The notes: generated from the letters alone by a model not told the origin. A stretch of DNA of 59,682 nt from Clostridia bacterium (GCA_900767025.1 CAAFXS010000019.1:1-59682), one strand, 5' to 3'. Shown: positions 8,034 through 16,852, counted from the stretch's first letter. Numbers and translations: made by a program.

Positions 8034-8567
8034 TTATTCAGCGTCTCTCTTCTTTGTAGCTGAAAGAACTGCAAGACCTGCACCTGCAACAGCAACACTG
8101 CCTGCAATTACTGATGTAGCAATACCGGTGTTTGGTGACTTGTTAGAGCCGTTCTTGTCTGTGGTCTTTGCAGGAGCATCCTTAACAAGTGCGTTAACAA
8201 CAAGCTTGCCTGTTTCGTAAGCATCCTTGGCACCATCGGAAATAAGTGTGATTGTGAATGTACCGTCGCTGTTCTCAACAGCAGTGTAATCTGTGCCTTC
8301 AGCAAAGCCTAAAGCAGCCATATTCTCTTCCCAACCGGTAAGAGTACCTTCGCCAACATACTCAAATGTGATTTTGTTTGAGTCGTTTTTGTCGGGAGTG
8401 TAAGTAATTTCAGTTGTTGTTTCACTACCGTTAACCTCAAGCTTCGGAGCTGAAGGAGCAGCAGTTGAAGCTGTTGGGCTCATTGCTGCCATAGCAGGAA
8501 CTGCAGAAACTGCAAAAACAGAAACTGTCATCATTACTGCAAGTAATACTGATAAAATCTTTTTCAT
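8034..8567 (-). CDS. Small secreted protein with SPNTG sorting signal
   Basis: A 177-residue protein with a signal peptide (KKILSVLLAVMMTVSVFAVS, cleavage probably after AMA near residue 28), an acidic Thr-rich middle of about 110 residues, and a C-terminal sorting signal: SPNTG at residues 144-148, a hydrophobic stretch and a KKRDAE tail. SPxTG is of the type recognised by the class B sortase of C. difficile. The middle part resembles no domain I recognise; it contains a motif TYTPDKNDSNKITFEY that suggests a small beta structure. I chose the ATG at 8567, since the upstream ATG overlaps the GAGGTG ribosome site. It has its own terminator, so it is a separate unit from srtB. Confidence 0.82.
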   Translation of the reverse strand: MKKILSVLLAVMMTVSVFAVSAVPAMAAMSPTASTAAPSAPKLEVNGSETTTEITYTPDKNDSNKITFEYVGEGTLTGWEENMAALGFAEGTDYTAVENSDGTFTITLISDGAKDAYETGKLVVNALVKDAPAKTTDKNGSNKSPNTGIATSVIAGSVAVAGAGLAVLSATKKRDAE

Positions 8568-8754
8568 AACATTGCACCTCATAAATCATTTATTTTGCAA
8601 ATAAACTAACATAATAATTTGGTTAAATTATAACACCTTTACTCCCTTTTGTAAAGATATTTTGAAAATATTTTTGATTATTTTTTTATATACTACAGGT
8701 AGTATGCAATGCTGTAAAAAGTACGGTTTTTCCACAAAATACAACTGCCGTTTA

Positions 8755-10611
8755 TCAGCTGAGCTTGGCTTTACCGGTGCACAGCTCGTAATACCTGCCC
8801 TTTTGCGAAAGCAAGTCATCGTGATTGCCGCGCTCGATAATTTCACCGTTTTCAAGAACCATTATTGCGTCTGCATTGCGAACGGTTGAAAGCCTGTGGG
8901 CAATTACAAACACGGTTCTGCCTACCATCAGACTATCCATACCCTGCTCAATATGAAGCTCCGTACGGGTATCAATGGAGGAGGTTGCCTCGTCAAGAAT
9001 CATAACCGGCGGGTCTGCAACTGCGGCTCTTGCAATGGCAAGGAGCTGACGCTGACCCTGTGACAGATTTCCGCCGTCGCCGGTAATAACGGTGTTATAG
9101 CCGTCGGGCAGTCGCCTGATAAACGAGTGAGCGGAGGCAAGCTTTGCCGCCTCGATACACTCTTCGTCCGTAGCGTCAAGTCTGCCGTAGCGTATATTAT
9201 CCATTACGGTGCCGGTGAACATATGGGTATCCTGCAAAACTATTGCAAGGCTCTTTCTTAAATCGTCCTTTTTGATGCGCTTGATATCAATGCCGTCATA
9301 GGTGATTTCACCGCTTTGGATATCATAAAAGCGGTTGATAAGATTTGTAATGGTGGTTTTGCCTGCACCGGTGGAGCCTACAAAAGCAATTTTCTGACCC
9401 GGCTTTGCATAAAGATTGATATCCTTAAGCACCTGCTTTTCGGGAACATAGCTGAAATCAACATTGTTGAAAACAACATTTCCCTCAACAGGAATTTTTT
9501 TGTCACCGTCAAGCCAGTACCACTTTTTGCCTGTCTCGGCTTTTTCCTCGTGAAGAGTAACCGTTCCCTCATCAATCTCGCTTTCCATATCCATTATCCT
9601 GAACACTCTTTCCGCACCTGCAAGGGCTGAAAAAATCGTATTCATCTGGTTTGCAATCTGATTAATGGGCTGGGTAAACTGCTTTGAATAGCTGAGGAAG
9701 GTGAAAAATGTGCCGATATCAATACTGCCTGTAAGAGCAAGTATACCGCCTACCAGTGCAATCGACGCGTAGCTGGCGTTGTTGATGCCTGTTGAGCAGG
9801 GGCCCATAATTCCTGCAAAGAAATTTGCGTTGGTAGCAGACTTGCGGAAATTATCGTTGGTTTTGCCGAAATCCTCTTTTGCCTGCTCCTCGTGATTAAA
9901 CACCTTGATAACCTTGAGTCCCTCAATGCTTTCCTCGATATTACCGTTCATGGCACCCAGATTTTCCTGCTGCAGACGGAAATATTTTCGGGACTTTTTG
10001 CCTATATTCGTTACCGTTATCAGCATAATTACAAGAAATACAAGGGATATTGCAAAAAGCTTTGGGCTGAGCACTATCATTACGGTAACAATACCCACAA
10101 AGGTAAACGCCGAGGAAACAAGCTGTACCATTGACTGCTCAAGCATCATCTGAATATTGTCAACATCGTTGGTAAAGCTGCTCATTATTTCGCCGTGGGT
10201 TTTTGAGTCAAAATACCGCAACGGCAGGGTTTGCATATGGTTAAACAAATCTTTTCTGATAATGTTTGTTGTTCCGTAGGCTATTTTCACCATAATTCTG
10301 CTTTGGATAAAGGAGAAAAGAGCCGCACCGATATAGAGGGCAAACAGCTTTACAAGGTTTGAAACAAGGATATGAACGCCCTCGGTTTCAAAGGTTCCTG
10401 CTTTAATTGACGACTCAATGCCGTTAAGTATGGGCTTAAGGCAGTAGGAGGCGCCGATTGAGCACACGGTGCTCAAAACAAGGGCAATGAATACCACAAT
10501 AAGCAAAAGCTTATTCCTGCCCATATAATTCAAAATTCTTCCAAAGGTTGCTTTGGCATTTTTTGGCTTTTTTAAATCACTGTTTGCGCCATGAGGACCC
10601 ATTGGAGGCAT
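8755..10611 (-). CDS. ABC exporter subunit (membrane plus ATPase), canonical site
   Basis: A 618-residue half-transporter with six membrane segments (about 35-330) fused to an ATPase domain: Walker A GSTGAGKTT near residue 416, signature LSQGQRQ, Walker B VMILDEATSS with catalytic Glu, and the H-loop in VIAHRLSTV. It has a Pro/Gly-rich N-terminus (MPPMGPHGAN). It overlaps the stop of the partner gene by one base (TAATG) and forms with it a heterodimeric multidrug-type exporter. The MarR gene heads the operon, so export of a toxic compound sensed by MarR is likely; the substrate is unknown. Confidence 0.94.
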   Translation of the reverse strand: MPPMGPHGANSDLKKPKNAKATFGRILNYMGRNKLLLIVVFIALVLSTVCSIGASYCLKPILNGIESSIKAGTFETEGVHILVSNLVKLFALYIGAALFSFIQSRIMVKIAYGTTNIIRKDLFNHMQTLPLRYFDSKTHGEIMSSFTNDVDNIQMMLEQSMVQLVSSAFTFVGIVTVMIVLSPKLFAISLVFLVIMLITVTNIGKKSRKYFRLQQENLGAMNGNIEESIEGLKVIKVFNHEEQAKEDFGKTNDNFRKSATNANFFAGIMGPCSTGINNASYASIALVGGILALTGSIDIGTFFTFLSYSKQFTQPINQIANQMNTIFSALAGAERVFRIMDMESEIDEGTVTLHEEKAETGKKWYWLDGDKKIPVEGNVVFNNVDFSYVPEKQVLKDINLYAKPGQKIAFVGSTGAGKTTITNLINRFYDIQSGEITYDGIDIKRIKKDDLRKSLAIVLQDTHMFTGTVMDNIRYGRLDATDEECIEAAKLASAHSFIRRLPDGYNTVITGDGGNLSQGQRQLLAIARAAVADPPVMILDEATSSIDTRTELHIEQGMDSLMVGRTVFVIAHRLSTVRNADAIMVLENGEIIERGNHDDLLSQKGRYYELCTGKAKLS

Positions 10612-12362
10612 TATTCAAGCACCCCTTTCTGCTGAGTTTTATAAATTTCCTGATAAATATCGCTTGTTTCAAGAAGCTCTGTGTGAGTTCCCTGGGCTTT
10701 GATTTCGCCGTCGTCAACAACAAGGATTTTATCAGCATCCATTACGGAGGATATCCTTTGTGCAATAATAAATACGGTCGTGTCGGATAATTCGGAATAA
10801 AAGCTTTCACGGATTTTTGCCTCGGTTGCCGTATCAACTGCACTGGTGGAATCATCAAGAATAAGAATTTTCGGTTTCTTTATCATCGCTCTGGCAATAC
10901 AAAGCCTTTGCTTTTGTCCGCCGGAAAGATTAAGTCCGCCCTGGGCAAGAACGGTGTCGTAGCCGTCAGGCTGAGCCATAATAAAATCGTGTGCCTGGGC
11001 GGATTTGCAGGCGGATATAATTTCCTCCTGTGTGGCATCCTTTTTACCCCAACGGATATTTTCGTTAATAGTTCCGGTGAAAAGCACATTTTTCTGGAGA
11101 ACCACGCCAATCATATTTCGCAGTGCAGTTAAGTCATATTCCCTGACATCAACGCCGTCCACAAGTACCTGACCGCCTGTGACATCGTAAAGCCTTGGGA
11201 TTAAATTAACCATACTTGATTTTCCGCAGCCTGTTCCGCCTACAATACCGATTATCTGTCCCGGCTGGGCTTTAAAGCTGACACCGTCAAGTATATTGTC
11301 ACCGTGGGAATCCTCGGAATATTTAAAGCTGACATTTTTGAACTCCACGGCACCCTTTGCGTTTTCGGCATCGGGAATATACGGATTTTCGGGATTTTGA
11401 ATTGACGCAACCGTGTCAAGCACCTCAACAACACGGTCGCCGCAGGCTTTACCTCTGGCAACCTGCATAAGCATCATTGAAATCATAACAAGGTTCATAA
11501 GAATTTGTGCTATATATGATGCAAATACGGAAATTTCACCAACCTGCATAATACCGGCAGAGGCGTCAAGTCCGCCCTTATAGTAGATAAACACAATTAC
11601 AACATTAAACAAAAGCATCATAATCGGCATAACCGTTACGATAAGTCCTGCTGCCTTTGCGCCCTGAGCCGCAAGCTCGTCGGAGGCTTTGTGGAATTTG
11701 CTTTTTTCCCTGTCCTCACGGACAAATGCCTTAACAACTCTGATACCGATAAGGTTTTCCTGCACAACTCTGTTAACATTATCAACCTTTTTCTGCATCT
11801 TTCTGAACATGGGGAAGCCGAATTTCAGCACCAGTGCAACGATAATACATATAACCGGCAGCAGTACCAAAAGAGTCATCGACAGTTTTGGATTAATCCT
11901 TACTGCAAAAACGGCGGACACAACCAAAAGTGCAGGTCCTCTCACAAGAATACGAAGACCCATCATAACAACCTGCTGAAGCATTGTTATGTCGTTAGTC
12001 ATTCTTGTGGTCAGTGATGCGGTTGAAAAATCATCTATATTCTTAAATGAAAATTCACTTATTTTTTTATACACATCTCTCCTGAGCCTAAAGGCAAATT
12101 TTTGGCTGACAACGGCGGAGCTTTTCATTGTGGCAAGTCCTCCGCAAAGACCCACTACTGCCATTAGCAGCATCAGTGCACCCATAGTCAGCACGGTGGT
12201 TTTTGTTTCCTGGGGGTTTGTTGATGACCCTACCATTTCATAAATATTATTCGCTAATGACGGCATTGCCAGCTCGCAGATTGCCTCGATTATCATACCC
12301 GAAGCACTGACAACGGCAAGCCCCCACAGCCCTTTCATATAAACAGATAGCTTTTTAAGCAT
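10611..12362 (-). CDS. ABC exporter subunit with Asp in place of catalytic Glu
   Basis: A 583-residue half-transporter with six membrane segments and an ATPase domain. Walker A is GGTGCGKSS, the signature is LSGGQKQRL, and Walker B is ILILDDSTSAVDT, with Asp where catalytic Glu is normal. The H-loop reads IIAQRISSV, with Gln instead of His. Both changes indicate a degenerate ATP site, as known for heterodimeric exporters of the BmrCD/TM287-288 type. I chose the ATG at 12362 because GAGGTG lies six bases upstream; this ATG overlaps the end of the MarR gene by eight bases, giving translational coupling. Confidence 0.93.
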   Translation of the reverse strand: MLKKLSVYMKGLWGLAVVSASGMIIEAICELAMPSLANNIYEMVGSSTNPQETKTTVLTMGALMLLMAVVGLCGGLATMKSSAVVSQKFAFRLRRDVYKKISEFSFKNIDDFSTASLTTRMTNDITMLQQVVMMGLRILVRGPALLVVSAVFAVRINPKLSMTLLVLLPVICIIVALVLKFGFPMFRKMQKKVDNVNRVVQENLIGIRVVKAFVREDREKSKFHKASDELAAQGAKAAGLIVTVMPIMMLLFNVVIVFIYYKGGLDASAGIMQVGEISVFASYIAQILMNLVMISMMLMQVARGKACGDRVVEVLDTVASIQNPENPYIPDAENAKGAVEFKNVSFKYSEDSHGDNILDGVSFKAQPGQIIGIVGGTGCGKSSMVNLIPRLYDVTGGQVLVDGVDVREYDLTALRNMIGVVLQKNVLFTGTINENIRWGKKDATQEEIISACKSAQAHDFIMAQPDGYDTVLAQGGLNLSGGQKQRLCIARAMIKKPKILILDDSTSAVDTATEAKIRESFYSELSDTTVFIIAQRISSVMDADKILVVDDGEIKAQGTHTELLETSDIYQEIYKTQQKGVLE

Positions 12363-12819
12363 CGGCGTCACCTCTTTCTGAAATATTTTCTGCAACAATG
12401 TCCAACAACTCGGTCAGCTCATTAATCTGAGCCTCGGTCATATTGCCCGTAAGCCTTTTCTCCAACACCTGCATATGACTTTTTATCTTTTCAGGCGTTT
12501 CTATTGCTTTTTGAGTGGGATAAAGACGGGTTATTCTTGTATCCTTTTCGTCCTCTTTCTTGATAACAAACCCTGTTTTTTCCATTCTTTTAACGGAAAC
12601 AGATGCGGTGGCTGTTGAAATCTCAAGCTTTTTTGCAAGCTCACCTATTGTTATTCCCTCATTATCCACTATTTCCCTAACTATATCCTGCTGCCCGGAA
12701 AAAAGCCCCTGCTGTGCCGCCGCCTTGTTGAACTCACGGCGTAATATCTTTGACAAAAACATAATCCTGGGCCCGATTACATCGGGCGGCAACGGTTTTT
12801 CATTCCTGTTATGTATCAT
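12355..12819 (-). CDS. MarR-family transcriptional regulator
   Basis: A 154-residue winged-helix protein. The HTH core lies at about residues 45-110, with GELAKKLEISTATASVSVKRME as recognition region and DEKDTRITRLYPTQKA as wing. Helices at both ends form the dimer interface. It heads the operon with two ABC exporter genes and probably represses it, being released by a ligand. A tandem palindromic site (12842-12867) overlaps the start of its transcript. I prefer the ATG at 12819 (AAAGGA nine bases upstream) to a TTG one codon earlier. Confidence 0.92.
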   Translation of the reverse strand: MIHNRNEKPLPPDVIGPRIMFLSKILRREFNKAAAQQGLFSGQQDIVREIVDNEGITIGELAKKLEISTATASVSVKRMEKTGFVIKKEDEKDTRITRLYPTQKAIETPEKIKSHMQVLEKRLTGNMTEAQINELTELLDIVAENISERGDADA

Positions 12820-12841
12820 CAACTGCTGTCCTTTCCAAAAT

Positions 12842-12867
12842 TTAGCCGACTATCATTAGTCGACTAA
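12842..12867. promoter_or_regulatory. Tandem MarR operator-like palindromes
   Basis: TTAGTCGACTAA (12856-12867) is a perfect 12-bp palindrome, and TTAGCCGACTA (12842-12852) is a near copy 14 bases away. They sit directly downstream of the minus-strand -10 element of the MarR gene, where bound repressor would block transcription. Binding by this MarR protein is inferred. Confidence 0.65.
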
Positions 12868-12871
12868 AAGT

Positions 12872-12899
12872 ATTTTACCACTAATTCGGAAAAAGTCAA
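12872..12899 (-). promoter_or_regulatory. Promoter of the MarR-ABC exporter operon
   Basis: Minus strand: -35 TTGACT (complement of 12894-12899), 16-base spacer, -10 TAAAAT (complement of 12872-12877). Confidence 0.7.
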
Positions 12900-12907
12900 T
12901 ATAATAG

Positions 12908-12936
12908 TTGTAAACTATTTGTTAATGTGATAAAAT
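12908..12936 (+). promoter_or_regulatory. Promoter of rsmA
   Basis: TTGTAA (12908-12913), 17-base spacer, TAAAAT (12931-12936), about 30 bases ahead of the rsmA start and divergent from the MarR promoter. Confidence 0.6.
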
Positions 12937-12968
12937 AACACAGATTTAACAGACAAGGGGCAGTGGCT

Positions 12969-13817
12969 ATGGATTTATATGATTATTCCACGGTAAAAAG
13001 AATACTTGCAAGACACGGCTTTACCTTTTCAAAGGCTTTGGGGCAGAACTTTCTTGTTAACCCCGATGTATGTCCTGCCATGGCAGAAAGCCTTAACGCC
13101 ACAGGTAAAACAGGTGTTATAGAAGTCGGCGCAGGTGTGGGCGTGCTGACAAAGGAGCTTTGCCGTGTTGCACACAAGGTGGTATCCATTGAGCTTGACA
13201 CAAGGCTTTTGCCTGTTCTTGATGAAACCTTGGGCGAATTTGACAACCTTGAAATTGTTAATGAAGATATAATGAAAACCGATTTGCACCGCCTTATTGA
13301 AGAAAAATTCAGCGACTGCGATTCGGTTAAGGTATGTGCAAACCTGCCGTACTACATTACCTCCCCTGTTATAATGACCCTGCTTGAAAGCGAGCTTCCC
13401 ATTGATGAAATAGTGGTAATGGTGCAAAAGGAGGCAGGGGAAAGGCTCTGTGCACAGGTGGGCAGCCGTGAGTCAGGCGCCGTCACCGTTGCGGTAAATT
13501 ATTATGCGGAAAGCGAAATACTTTTTCCTGTTAACCGCGACAGCTTTATGCCAAGTCCCAAGGTGGACAGCGTGGTTATCAAACTGAAGCTGCGAAAGGA
13601 TACGCCCTTTGAAATCAGTGATAAAAAGAAATTTTTTACCACGGTTAAATGTGCTTTTTCGCAACGCAGGAAAACCGCTCTCAACAGCATTTCAAACACA
13701 ATGGGCATACCTAAGGACAAGGTGGCACAGGCATTTGACAGCCTTGGAATTGACAAAAACACAAGAGCGGAAAAGCTGACAATGGATGAGCTTATCAATA
13801 TTTCACAGCTGATTTAG
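12969..13817 (+). CDS. rsmA: 16S rRNA (adenine1518/1519-N6)-dimethyltransferase
   Basis: A 282-residue KsgA-type methyltransferase that dimethylates two adjacent adenines near the 3' end of 16S rRNA during small-subunit maturation. It has LGQNFLVNP near residue 24, the SAM-binding VIEVGAGVGVLT, the catalytic NLPYYITSP motif, and a small helical C-terminal domain with AFSQRRKTALNSI. I chose the ATG at 12969 since AAGGGG lies nine bases upstream; a GTG two codons earlier is too close to it. It is followed after 22 bases by a MATE transporter gene on the same strand, so the two may share a transcript. Confidence 0.96.
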   Translation: MDLYDYSTVKRILARHGFTFSKALGQNFLVNPDVCPAMAESLNATGKTGVIEVGAGVGVLTKELCRVAHKVVSIELDTRLLPVLDETLGEFDNLEIVNEDIMKTDLHRLIEEKFSDCDSVKVCANLPYYITSPVIMTLLESELPIDEIVVMVQKEAGERLCAQVGSRESGAVTVAVNYYAESEILFPVNRDSFMPSPKVDSVVIKLKLRKDTPFEISDKKKFFTTVKCAFSQRRKTALNSISNTMGIPKDKVAQAFDSLGIDKNTRAEKLTMDELINISQLI

Positions 13818-13839
13818 AAGGGAGAACAGCTACAAAAGA

Positions 13840-15225
13840 ATGAAAGACAACACAGAAATTTTTGAGAATTACAGTGTTCCCAAGGCAGTTGCCGCAATGG
13901 CAGTACCAAGTATGCTGGGAATGCTTATTAATATAGTATACAATCTTGCTGACACATTTTTCGTAGGTCAGACAGGTGACAGTAATCAGGTGGCGGCAGT
14001 AAGCATTTCAATGCCGTTATTCCTGTTTTGCCTTGCAATAGGAAACCTTTTCGGTGTTGGCGGTTGTGCATTTATCAGCCGTTCCTTAGGCGAGGGCAGG
14101 CGTGACCGTGTTAAAAAAATCAGCAGCTTTTGCATTTATACCTCTATTTTCGGCGGAATAATATTAGGGGCGGTATTTCTTATATTCAAAAGACAGCTCC
14201 TGTTCCTTGTAGGCGCCAGCGAAAACACCATTGATTTTTCCATCGACTATTTGAAATGGGTATCATTAGGTGCACCCTTTGTTGTGGCGGCAATTACGGT
14301 GGGCAACCTTGTAAGAGGTGAGGGCGCCGCAAAAACCTCTATGTTCGGAATGGTTTTAGGTCAGGTTGTAAATATTATTCTTGACCCTATTTTCATACTC
14401 GATAGCGGTGATAAGCTATTCGGCATTACACTTCCCTTTGGCTTGGATATGGGGGTTGCAGGTGCGGCAATCGCTACGGTAATAGGAAATATTTGCAGTG
14501 TTATTTTCTTCCTTATTTATTTCCTGAAAGGCAGGAGCATATTGAGCATCTCGCCGAAAAGGTACACGGCTAAGGACGGAATTGCCAAGGGCGTTATCAG
14601 TGTAGGCTTGCCGGCAAGCCTTAACAATCTGCTAATGAGCCTTTCAAACATAATTGTAAATGTTGTTCTTGTTTCCTATGGTGACAATGCCGTTGCGGCA
14701 ATGGGCGTTGCTCTCAAGGCAAATATGCTTGTTGTAATGCTTCAAATCGGTCTTGCCCAGGGCGTTCAGCCCCTTATCGGCTACTGCTACGGCGCAGGCA
14801 AATTCAAGAGGATGAAAAAGTGCCTTATTTTCAGCATCGGCTGTAACATTGTTATCGGAACGGTAATGACTCTGTTCTATGTTGTTTTCAAGGAAAATGT
14901 AATTGGTATGTTCATCAACAATGCAGAAGTAATTGACCTTGGCGTTAAAATGCTTGTTGCACTGATGACTCCGGGGCCCGTAATCGGAATAATGTTTGTG
15001 ATGAACTTTTCATTTCAGGGAATGGGCAAGGGTGTTCAAAGCCTTATTCTTTCCGTTGGCAGACAGGGACTCATTTATATTCCACTACTGTTCATACTCA
15101 ATTCAGCCGTTGGGCTTGAGGGCATTATTTGGGCACAGCCCACAGCGGACTTTGCCTGCATAACCACAGCGCTTATTATGTGGGCTTTTGTGAACAGAGA
15201 CATAAAAAAGAAGCTTAGGCAATGA
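13840..15225 (+). CDS. MATE-family efflux transporter
   Basis: A 461-residue integral membrane protein with about twelve membrane segments in two similar halves of six. The N-terminal part (AVAAMAVPSMLGMLINIVYN, then ADTFFVGQTG) and the matching second-half segment (PASLNNLLMSLSNIIVNVVL, near residue 266) are typical for MATE proteins of the DinF/NorM superfamily. These exchange Na+ or H+ for cationic drugs or metabolites. The substrate cannot be read from sequence. GAAGGGAG lies 14 bases before the ATG, which is longer than usual. It is probably co-transcribed with rsmA, with no functional link apparent. Confidence 0.93.
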   Translation: MKDNTEIFENYSVPKAVAAMAVPSMLGMLINIVYNLADTFFVGQTGDSNQVAAVSISMPLFLFCLAIGNLFGVGGCAFISRSLGEGRRDRVKKISSFCIYTSIFGGIILGAVFLIFKRQLLFLVGASENTIDFSIDYLKWVSLGAPFVVAAITVGNLVRGEGAAKTSMFGMVLGQVVNIILDPIFILDSGDKLFGITLPFGLDMGVAGAAIATVIGNICSVIFFLIYFLKGRSILSISPKRYTAKDGIAKGVISVGLPASLNNLLMSLSNIIVNVVLVSYGDNAVAAMGVALKANMLVVMLQIGLAQGVQPLIGYCYGAGKFKRMKKCLIFSIGCNIVIGTVMTLFYVVFKENVIGMFINNAEVIDLGVKMLVALMTPGPVIGIMFVMNFSFQGMGKGVQSLILSVGRQGLIYIPLLFILNSAVGLEGIIWAQPTADFACITTALIMWAFVNRDIKKKLRQ

Positions 15226-15350
15226 AGAGAAATCCGAACCGTGGTTTAAATTGGCTGATTTGCCTAACAGTTCAAATAATTAATAGTTTACAAATTAGTC
15301 ATTGATTTTTATAAAACAAAAGATACAATAATAAGTGAGGGGATGAAATT

Positions 15351-15962
15351 ATGAAACTCACAAAAATCGACAAAGCAACAAAGCAGGAGATTGCAGGCAA
15401 GCTTGCACCCCAGCTGATGTCACACCCTCTTTTTATGTTTTACTGTCCTGACAAAACAAAGAGAGAAAAATTTATCGATAACTACCTGGGCTATAACCTT
15501 TACAGCTGGACAAAATACGGAGAGGCTTATGTTTCACCTGACAAAAACGCTTTCGCGTCACTTGTTAATGTAAATGCCTTTGAATACAGATTTTCAGGCA
15601 AAAACTCAATGAAGCTCCGTCTTGACAAAAACGCTTTCAGAATATTTATGCACCGTGAAACCGTTGAGGGAATAGTCAATATCCTCATACCCTCCGGTAT
15701 GGAGGCAAGGGTTATGACCCTTTACTGCTCACCGGCGGACAACGGGCCGCAGATAAAAGCTTTGGTGGAGGAAATTACCGCTCACGCAAGGGAAAAGGGC
15801 TTTGCCGTTGCATATGAAACCTTTTCACGCAAGCTCATCGCTTTTATGGAGGCAATGGGATTTGAGGTTGCTTATCAAAGGCAGTTCCTTGACACACAGT
15901 TTATCCAAACCGTTATGACATATAATGTGAAAAAGGAAAACACAAAAAGCTCACACCTTTAA
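15351..15962 (+). CDS. GNAT-like acetyltransferase, function unknown
   Basis: A 203-residue soluble protein. The C-terminal half has the shape of a GNAT domain: MTLYCSPADNGPQIKALVEE (beta strand, then helix), KGFAVAYETFSRKLIAFMEAMGF, where the last part is the usual strand and helix near the end of the fold. The classical acetyl-CoA loop (Q/RxxGxG/A) is degenerate or absent, so activity is doubtful. N-terminal residues 20-60 are rich in aromatic residues. GAGGGG lies before the ATG. It is monocistronic with a terminator after it. A divergent family member or an enzymatically inactive relative is possible. Confidence 0.6.
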   Translation: MKLTKIDKATKQEIAGKLAPQLMSHPLFMFYCPDKTKREKFIDNYLGYNLYSWTKYGEAYVSPDKNAFASLVNVNAFEYRFSGKNSMKLRLDKNAFRIFMHRETVEGIVNILIPSGMEARVMTLYCSPADNGPQIKALVEEITAHAREKGFAVAYETFSRKLIAFMEAMGFEVAYQRQFLDTQFIQTVMTYNVKKENTKSSHL

Positions 15963-15973
15963 TTCATTAATTT

Positions 15974-16006
15974 AAAACCGTCTGTCTAAAGACGGTTTTA
16001 TTTTTT
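15974..16006 (+). terminator. Terminator after the GNAT-like gene
   Basis: AAACCGTC pairs with GACGGTTT around a short loop, followed by a T-rich run (TTTTATTTTTT). Confidence 0.85.
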
Positions 16007-16083
16007 ATCCCCCCGGGGGGCTTGTATCAGCGAGGAAACAGGTTTATTATTTACTTGTAAAAATTTATTTTAGGAGGGATACT

Positions 16084-16497
16084 ATGGCTTGTTTTGTAGT
16101 TCCTGCCGCAGAGGCAATTGTTGTTACCGCTGCATATATTGCAGTTAAAAAAAGAGAGCAGAGGATTGAGGCACCAAAGCTTTCACAGGGTGTTGATTTT
16201 ACCGAAACTCCTGCAAAAATCAAATGGTCAAAAAAGCTCAGCTGGCTGATGAGTCTTTTATGGGGCGGTGTGCTCCTTTTGGCATTTGAGCATTTTTGGC
16301 ACGGTGAAATTACCGCGTTTCCGCCGTTTTTGACGGCAATGAGCAGTCCGGGACAGATACGGCAGATGCTTGCGGAAATATCCACCGTAGGTGTATCAAT
16401 GGCAGTAACCGTAACTGCTGTTTGGGGTGCTGTTGTTGCAGTTGCTGACGCAAAAGTTAAAAGCATTAAGAAAAAGCTTTCATCAAGCAAGGCGTGA
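16084..16497 (+). CDS. Small membrane protein, unknown function (first of a pair)
   Basis: I do not recognise this 137-residue protein. It has an N-terminal hydrophobic segment (MACFVVPAAEAIVVTAAYIA) that may be a membrane anchor, a basic loop, a second membrane helix near residues 55-70, a short outer loop containing PPFLTAM, and a third near 100-120, ending with a Lys/Ser-rich tail. There is no visible catalytic motif. AGGAGG precedes the ATG. Its stop overlaps the region directly before the next small membrane protein gene, so the two form an operon and may act together. Confidence 0.7.
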   Translation: MACFVVPAAEAIVVTAAYIAVKKREQRIEAPKLSQGVDFTETPAKIKWSKKLSWLMSLLWGGVLLLAFEHFWHGEITAFPPFLTAMSSPGQIRQMLAEISTVGVSMAVTVTAVWGAVVAVADAKVKSIKKKLSSSKA

Positions 16498-16508
16498 GAG
16501 GTGCAATT

Positions 16509-16820
16509 ATGACATTACTTATAACAATAATTGCAGCCGTTGTTTGCACTGCTCTTTGGTACACAAAGGAAAGCAGAGATACATACCGATTAGGTACACT
16601 TTCCCTGATGTACTGGGGCGCTTCGCTGATGTGGCTGATGGATTTTGTTTTTGAATATGCCGAGCTTGGTGCGGAATATTTTAACCAAGGCTTTGCAGAT
16701 ATTCTCAACGATTCGCTGCTGGGCATATCGGTTGTTACATTAGGTCTTGTGGTATGGTTAATTATACTGCTCATCAAGGACCCTAAAGGTGTAATAAAAA
16801 AGAAAATACTGAAAAAATAA
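16509..16820 (+). CDS. Small membrane protein, unknown function (second of a pair)
   Basis: A 103-residue protein with three hydrophobic segments: an N-terminal one (LLITIIAAVVCTALWY), one near residues 30-50 (LMYWGASLMWLMDFVFEYAE) and one near 73-90, then a Lys-rich tail typical of a cytoplasmic end. No domain is recognised. GAGGTG lies five bases before the ATG at 16509; a GTG further upstream overlaps the stop of the preceding gene and lacks a ribosome site. Acidic residues within the second segment (D, E) are unusual for a simple anchor and might bind a cation or a partner. Confidence 0.7.
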   Translation: MTLLITIIAAVVCTALWYTKESRDTYRLGTLSLMYWGASLMWLMDFVFEYAELGAEYFNQGFADILNDSLLGISVVTLGLVVWLIILLIKDPKGVIKKKILKK

Positions 16821-16823
16821 AAA

Positions 16824-16852
16824 GAGCGGATGAATTCATCCGCTCAAATTTT
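16824..16852. terminator. Bidirectional terminator, perfect 22-bp palindrome
   Basis: GAGCGGATGAATTCATCCGCTC (16824-16845) has a perfect dyad and is flanked by A-rich and T-rich runs. It separates the small membrane protein pair from the convergent ridA. Confidence 0.88.
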
